Part shown: piece after piece, positions 8,565 to 13,807 of the stretch
Layout: every line of letters begins with the position of its first letter
Numbering within the stretch: position 1 is the stretch's first letter
Source of the DNA: Synura sp. LO234KE
Taxonomy: Eukaryota > Sar > Synurophyceae > Synurales > Mallomonadaceae
Assembly: GCA_015143735.1 (NCBI GenBank)
Contig: VKHC01000282.1
Coordinates: 1 to 13,807, forward strand
Reading direction: 5' to 3'
Length of the DNA stretch: 13,807 nucleotides
The notes under the pieces: model-generated
Databases searched by the model: none
The model's input: the letters and a program-made list of their open reading frames with translations, nothing else
Told to the model about the DNA's origin: nothing
Made by a program: the position numbers and the translations under genes

Positions 8565-10098
8565 GCCCGAGTGTGTGACCCGCGCGGTACCACACCCAGA
8601 GGAGGACGCACACCGCCTTCCAAGTACGAAGACATTGCCACCACACACCACCACGGAGACAGGAGCGCATTAAGAACAACAAGAATGACGCGGCAAGAAC
8701 AAAGACCCTGCAGGAGTGCGCATAAGATCGACAGATCCACGCACACGTGCTGGAGGGGCACAGTATACTAACAGATGAAAGAGGGCCCGTGTAGAGAAGG
8801 TTTACCAACTCGCTAACCAAGTTCATAATGGGAAAACGAAAGTGAACAAGCTTGAAAATCATGCTGATCTGATAGGAACGCAAGCAGAGAGAGGAGGACA
8901 TGCTCCCTGAAAGCTACTATGGCAATCATCCACTCCACGTCGTCTCAAGCAGTGGCATGTTCCCGCTCCGAGAGAGGACGAGCTCTCAAGAAAAATGAAC
9001 GCTCTCCCGACCCCAAAAAGCTGCTTGATGGCGCTGAAATCAATGCTCGATATATGCTGTGCATACATCCAAGCACCATGTTGAGCTGCGGTAGATCGAA
9101 ACCCAGTTTTCCAAGATTGGCCGGAAAATTTTTCTCATCTTTGAATTAATCGTCGGGTGATTCAACTCCCACTGCGGATGTGAATGGCGAGTTTCCAAAA
9201 TATTTCACGAATGCTACTTGCACTACCGAAATCTCCGGCCAATTACCAGTTCTTGTGAAGGAGAAGGAGACGCAGAAGTGTTTCCAGCTGCTCGAGCGCG
9301 CTCAGTTTTCCTGCGCAATTAATCCAGAAGAAGTGATAAATTACTTAATCTTGCTAAAAATAACTTGGAACACACCTTCTCAGAATCCAGAAATCCCGTA
9401 ATTCTCGTTTAAATTTGGAGCTTTTGAAATTATACCTCCTATTACGTACAACAAGGAACTCGCGTATCAGATATACCTCTAGTCACAAATTTTTGGAAGA
9501 TGCATGTCCCTAGTCGACAGACGCTCATGGCTGCAGCCCAACAACAGATAAATGAAGCCAATGGTGAAATGCATCTGCCAAGAAAATCCTTTATATTAAA
9601 TCAAGGATCCATAACAACCGAGAATGCTTATAAGCTCAAGCTCTTGTCGGGCATTGCTTCTAAAACAACGGATATATGGGATCAACATCCAAATGAACAT
9701 CCGCTTATAAGCGTCCACAAAACTACTTAGGACTGGCGGAAAATTTTACCCGTATAAGTATACTGTTCATCCCTCGACGCCACAACCAGCCTCAGGAACT
9801 TCCTACTGCGCTCAATTAGCGCGCAGCGGCTCATCTTTGGTGTGCGCAATGCATTCCACACCCCTGTGTTGACTTTTGGCATTCGTTCCTAGCTTTGAGC
9901 TTTCAGTTTATGGCAAAGGTGATGACTTATTATATATTGAATACGGGCTACTCAATTTTCCGACCGTTGTGACGGAATCTAGCAAGCTGGCTGCATTGTC
10001 GTCGCTCTCTCTCCCTTCAGCATTTCTTCCACGGATCGGTTTCTCAATCCAGTTCCTGATGCTTCATTCATCGCAGGATCGCCGAAATAAGGACACGC
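8565..10098. other. gene-poor stretch, no supported gene
   Basis: Only short open frames of the length expected by chance occur. The longest near-continuous reading is plus strand 8919-9401, interrupted by a single TAA at 9147-9149, and then an offset frame 9500-9730. I cannot match any of them to a family. It may be an old decayed gene or mobile element, but the sequence does not prove it. Two copies of the palindrome GCTTATAAGC lie at 9626-9635 and 9703-9712. Confidence 0.35.
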
Positions 10099-10101
10099 GC
10101 G

Positions 10102-10794
10102 ATGGATTCCGATTACGTGAACAGCTGAGATAACAGATCTGAAATTTCTTGAACAAGAGTATTGCAGAAAGCGCTATATCATTCCAGACAAATGTCGGCA
10201 ACCATTCCACGCGCTGCGCACAGCGGATCAACTGGCAAAAGCCTTTCGCCAGCTCACGCTGAAAGTGGCGGGACCCCTGGGGAACTCTCAACAACGTGCT
10301 TAAAGTTCTGTATGTGCGAGGAGGGTAACATTTCGTTTCATGCTGACTGCATCCAGACCTGACTGTGCCGATGCATTTCAAAGCATTGAAGTTCGGATTT
10401 GTCCCGCTGCTCACCTTAAGGAAGTCCGCTTCAAAGAATCTTGAAATATATTTCCTTTGCTACCTCCGGACCAGGTTGCCACTTCTGATCAGCACCATAC
10501 TCTATAGGCTCGACCAGATTGCAATAGACCCAAGGAGTGCTCGAATGGCTGGACTGGGCATTTCCCTCTCGCTCAAGATCAGGCCATAGAAAAATTCCTC
10601 GCTGACCGTGGGGGGATTGCGATGTGGCTCTGCATGACTCTGCTATACTACATTCCTGCCTGTCTATCACGTGTTTACAGCTGGGCGTTCCTCGGAAGAC
10701 GCCCCTTGGTTGGACTCGTCGTAAGGGTCCAGTCCCGGTGTAACTATGCGTCCATTGCTAAGACGTACTTCTGTGAGGGGCGCTACTAGTTGCT
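10102..10794 (+). pseudogene. possible decayed protein-coding relic, family unknown
   Basis: Plus-strand reading MDSDYVNS from 10102, shifted by one base near 10123, continues as an unusually protein-like segment (EITDLKFLEQEYCRKRY, then CRQPFHALRTADQLAKAFRQ) up to a TAA near 10298. The same frame goes on with only TGA and TAG breaks to a hydrophobic stretch (MWLCMTLLYYIPACL) ending at a TAG near 10786. I do not recognise it. A sparse-stop frame like this can arise by chance, so this is a weak call. Confidence 0.2.
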
Positions 10795-12422
10795 TTACGA
10801 GTAAGGGTGCGCTTACTTTCGTCCCTTCACGTTTCTCTAACGCGATTACTTTCGCGCCTATTTCATTGTTCTGATCCTATTCGAACTTCGCCACTGCGTT
10901 GGGGCGAGTCGTCACGTGTCGTTTTGGCGTACTAACACCGGCGCTCAAAGTGTAGTCACCTGGAGCCCTCTTCTCGGTTATCGGGTATTGCTAGTAGGTA
11001 TCACAGGAGCGGTTTCTCACTCCATTTCATGATTTTTACTGTGTATGACAATTTTGCCCTGTCGATAATTGCTTGCTATAAGATTTTTCGCTGGTAAATG
11101 TGGAGGTATCGCTGAGAGCTCGAAAAATCGGCCGGGGGGGGAAAGGAGGCCAATATTTTAGAAGCAGCTTTCAGCCAAGTTCATTTGAGTAGCCTAATAG
11201 TAGCCCCGGAAACACTCCACGGAATCATCGACTAGAATCGTTGGAGAAAGTGATACGAAGAGTGTGCCTGCACTACATGATGTAGAGGGAGTGGTGGATA
11301 CATCCTGGAAAATAGAAAGTAGATTTTTCAGTAAGCGATTGCAGGGCCTCGAACTGTTGAGAGAAAACAAGATGCAGAACATGTTTGATCGGGAGTATGC
11401 CAAAACTTATCTCTAAAAGGTTCACCGCAAGCGGATATATTGTCTTGCATTGCTATTTATGGGAACAGGAGTGAGATTTTGCTTGTTTGCTGTCGCCAAA
11501 CTGGAAATCACAAGAGGTGAAAGTTGGCCAACGGATGATCATAGGATTTTCGAAGCAATTTCCCGAATAATTCTGCTTTTGAGTTGAATTCCCTTGTGAA
11601 CCATACTTAAAGTGTTGCGTTCAAATCCGGGACGGGGTCGCTTCTCCGGGAAACTAATAAATTTATCTTTGTCAGAATTGGATTGGCTGAAGGTCTTGAT
11701 TACCTTAGCCTTAAGGAATACCCGTGGATTCTTTTCTCCTTAAATGTCCCCATCTTGGATAGGCTAGAGATACCGGTTTTGCTGGTCGGAATTTTCCATC
11801 GTGCGACAAACGCTGTAAAAGACGTCAGCGGTGTCGCGTGAGCGTTTGAAAGAATAGAATACGCTAATCTAGTGGTCTAGTATAAGCGAATTCTGAGGCA
11901 AAACCACTCAGACGCTGAGAAATAAAATAATAAGATATGTTTTGGTGCAGTCGCATGAAACTCGTTTTTAAAACTATTTTTACTCCAAAATACTAATTTA
12001 CGACCATTGCTACTATATTTTATTTAGATTATAGCAAGACTAACAGGACGACCAGCATGGCGAGGCGTAGAAACCATCATGAACGTTTACTTCATATTGG
12101 TGAAGAATCGTCAAAATGTAGTTGTACCTGCCTCGCATCCGGTGCCGCTTCGTGGTCGCTCCCTTGAACAATGAAATCTCCACTTCTCCCTTCTCGTCTT
12201 CAATACCCATCAGCAGTTATATACTTGTTAGAGAATGGTGGAATGAAGGATCAAAAATCAAATTACTATAATAAGTTTGTTAACTATCCCCTATGTACCG
12301 AGGGACAGGGGAAGAAGGCCGAACCAAGAGTGGCATAAATTTCCTCCCCTCCCCGTGAAAGATTTGTACGCACATATATATTTCCCTAACGAGGTGATCG
12401 GGACCATTAGTTAGGGGGAAAA
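10795..12422. other. gene-poor stretch, no supported gene
   Basis: No intact gene, RNA gene or clear mobile element is seen. A plus-strand frame at about 11204-11564 with a single TAA (near 11417) has helix-like sequence, but resembles nothing I know. From about 11900 the DNA becomes AT-rich, with many stops in all frames. Confidence 0.35.
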
Positions 12423-12569
12423 CAGTGAGAAAGAAGAGTGGAACATCTACGATGCGAGCTAGCAGAGCTACCACTAGCTGTCATATGGTCCTTTCCAATC
12501 CTATTATCTATAGACCAAAGGCGCCTGCCCATCTTCCTACTATTAAGAAAGCGCGACCAAAGGAAGCCG

Positions 12570-12662
12570 ATGACGGGGACCCTCGTCGACGGCGAGGAGT
12601 TCTTTCGTTCAAGCGTAGACCTCTCCGCGGTTCTTTTTTTTATTGATCGGGGCGACACGTGA
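12570..12662 (+). pseudogene. possible FKBP-type prolyl isomerase fragment
   Basis: Plus-strand reading from 12570 gives TGTLVDGEEF followed by RSSVD, resembling the FKBP signature YTGxLxDGxxFDSS with one extra residue. The preceding and following sequence does not continue the FKBP fold, and the frame stops at 12660-12662. At most it is a short relic; chance similarity is quite possible. Confidence 0.15.
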
Positions 12663-13016
12663 AGCACGTCTTTAGGATCGACTCTTTAGAGTACTGTGAA
12701 AATCGGCTTAAAATTAGTGCCAAGGTATAGAGTCGGGAAATTAATCGAGGAGAGACTGCTTAGTAACAAGAGCTTTTCCCCAGTAAATTCCCGTTTATGT
12801 TCCAAGGGGCTTGAAACGTGAATTTACTACAAGAGTGACCCTTACCCAACATGTGTTGGTCGTCTACGTTGGAGTGGATTTCATAATTAATGATTATTCT
12901 CTATCACGGTATTCAGCTTAGACTCTATCGTGCTTGCAAAGGATTCCTTATGCATAATGTCTTACGATAGGAATCATAATCTCTTGTCATAAAGTATGAG
13001 GTAACCATCTTAAAAA
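12663..13016. other. AT-rich spacer, no gene seen
   Basis: AT-rich DNA lying between the weak FKBP-like fragment and the 3' end of the H2A relic. I see no coding frame or repeat of note. Confidence 0.4.
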
Positions 13017-13487
13017 TCATACCGTGACGAGAAGTTCACAGAATGGTGTTCGTAAACATTTATTCGCCGTGGACGATTTATCCTCCGACTTTGGGGACTT
13101 CGCAGGAATAAGAACCGCGTGAATATTTGGGAGCACAGCTCCTTCAGAAATGGTCACTTTGCCAAGCAACTTGTTCAACTCCTCATAAATTCGGACTGCA
13201 AGCTGAATATGACGAGGTATCACACGGCGCTTCTTGTTGAAACGGGATGCATTTCCAGCCAGCTGAAGAATTTCAGCAGTTAATTATTCCAGTACAGAAG
13301 CGAGGTATACTGAAGCTCCAGCGCTCACGCGATCAGCGTATTTACGCTTTTTTTATAAGCGCCCAATCCCACCAACAGGTAATTGAAACCCATGCTTAGT
13401 ACTCTTGATCCAGGCTTTCTTCCCCTCGGCCTTTCCACCTTCACCTTTCTTGGCAGCGAGTTCAGTAGGAGCAAATTCTTTACTTAT
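13017..13487 (-). pseudogene. histone H2A pseudogene
   Basis: One continuous frame, without indels, matches canonical H2A almost end to end: [81 protein letters not shown] and [11 protein letters not shown]. It is broken by TAA at 13355-13353 (in the loop before KKRKYAD) and TAA at 13286-13284 (where H2A normally has the Tyr of EYL). The expected start codon reads ATA (13487-13485) before SKEFAPTELAAKK. Core residues are also altered: the acidic-patch/dimer segment usually reading RNDEEL is RIYEEL, and ARDNKK is SRFNKK. The last 15 or so codons after KSSTA do not look like an H2A tail, so the original stop may also be lost; an AATAAA lies there on the coding strand. It is a canonical H2A rather than an H2A.Z type. 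Confidence 0.88.
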
Positions 13488-13584
13488 CAACTAATCAATT
13501 AATATCTTTGCACAGTCCAACGCACTTCGAAACAACCTGTCCGTAAAAAGCTCAAATTCTATAAAATCAAAATAAGTTGTGCAA
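13488..13584. promoter_or_regulatory. shared upstream region of the divergent H2A/H2B relics
   Basis: The 97 bp between the two histone starts would have been a bidirectional promoter, as is common for divergent H2A/H2B pairs. TATAAAA at 13560-13566 lies only 19 nt before the H2B ATG, too close for a standard TATA box given a normal leader. Whether it still drives transcription cannot be told. Confidence 0.4.
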
Positions 13585-13807
13585 ATGGCAAAAACTACTG
13601 CTAAAAGCAAGAAAGTTGGGAAGGCTCCAAGCAAATCTGGGAAGGCAAGCAATAAGCGCGTTGAATCGTACATCAGTTATATGTAAAAGGTGCTAAAATA
13701 CAGGTGCATCCTGAAACTGGTATTTCCAAGAGAGCTATCAGTATCTTGAACTCATTTATAATCAATATCTTCGATCGCACCGCTGTTCAAGCTTCTCGTT
13801 TGGCAAC
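13585..13807 (+). pseudogene. histone H2B pseudogene, cut off by the window end
   Basis: The ATG at 13585 opens a basic tail (MAKTTAKSKKVGKAPSKSGK) leading to KRVESYISYM, which matches the first helix of H2B. TAA at 13684-13686 replaces the Tyr of SYIYKVLK after 33 codons. KVLK follows, and then two extra bases at about 13699-13700 shift the frame. In the new frame the sequence again matches H2B: QVHPETGISKRAISILNSF, then INIFDR and QASRLA to the edge. So it has one nonsense change and one frameshift, and no full-length H2B can be made. The distal alpha-C helix lies outside the window. Confidence 0.88.

Noticed and set aside
8512-8901. 129-codon minus-strand frame rich in Ser, Leu and Cys
   Set aside because: No signal, domain or family resemblance; overlaps other frames in the same GC island and is within chance length.
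9100-9750. Similar GGCGGAAAATTTT-like strings near 9119 and 9733, considered as element ends
   Set aside because: The match is about 15 nt with mismatches and has no flanking duplication; likely chance.
9800-9900. Plus-strand reading LIFGVRNAFH, considered as a reverse-transcriptase FG.xNAP motif
   Set aside because: No catalytic YxDD box or other reverse-transcriptase blocks at proper spacing in any frame.
11610-11650. GTTCAAATCC, resembling a tRNA B box
   Set aside because: The T-stem does not pair and no cloverleaf can be drawn around it.
12381-12420. CCCTAAC and GTTAGGG, telomere-like inverted repeat
   Set aside because: Single copies only, a 7-bp stem over a 19-nt loop; no tandem array, so it does not indicate a telomere.
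13284-13686. TAA read as Tyr (alternative genetic code) to rescue the histone genes
   Set aside because: The intact genes here end in TAA, one of the H2A TAA codons is not at a Tyr site, and H2B also has a frameshift.

Overview
This is nuclear DNA of a eukaryote. Two multi-exon genes have GT-AG introns of 60, 88 and 282 nt, and the window also carries a secreted protein with a Frizzled-type cysteine-rich domain, a tubulin-carboxypeptidase-family gene and a broken divergent H2A/H2B histone pair. Short, sparse introns and tightly packed genes suggest an alga or other protist rather than an animal or land plant. The sequence alone does not fix the lineage. Intact genes end in TAA, so the standard code applies.

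Left part (about 140-7240, all minus strand, mostly GC-rich). A very long single open frame (140-4123) encodes a roughly 1,327-residue, largely disordered Ser/Arg/Gly/Pro-rich basic protein. Upstream of it is a three-exon gene (7239-4398) for an 823-residue cytosolic carboxypeptidase (CCP/AGBL, M14D) homologue. Its fold landmarks are conserved, but the zinc ligands, substrate-binding residues and catalytic glutamate are all replaced, so it reads as a pseudoenzyme. Base composition changes sharply inside this gene, near intron 1.

Middle (7255-8100, plus strand, AT-rich). A two-exon gene lies head-to-head with the CCP gene. It encodes a 261-residue protein with a signal peptide, a Frizzled-type cysteine-rich domain and a C-terminal GPI-anchor-like tail. 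The two possible start codons are only 16 bp apart, so the genes must share or overlap their 5' regions.

Right part (8101-13016). About 4.9 kb has no convincing intact gene, only short open frames of the size expected by chance. It contains a strong GC hairpin, a pair of identical palindromes and two weak protein-like relics, one resembling an FKBP motif. The window ends in a divergent H2A (minus) / H2B (plus) pair (13017-13807). Both are pseudogenes, with in-frame TAA codons, a lost H2A start and a 2-nt insertion in H2B.

The genes do not form an evident pathway. The CCP relative points to tubulin or another glutamylated-protein context, the Frizzled-domain protein to the cell surface, and the histone relics to a dispersed dead copy of a histone pair.
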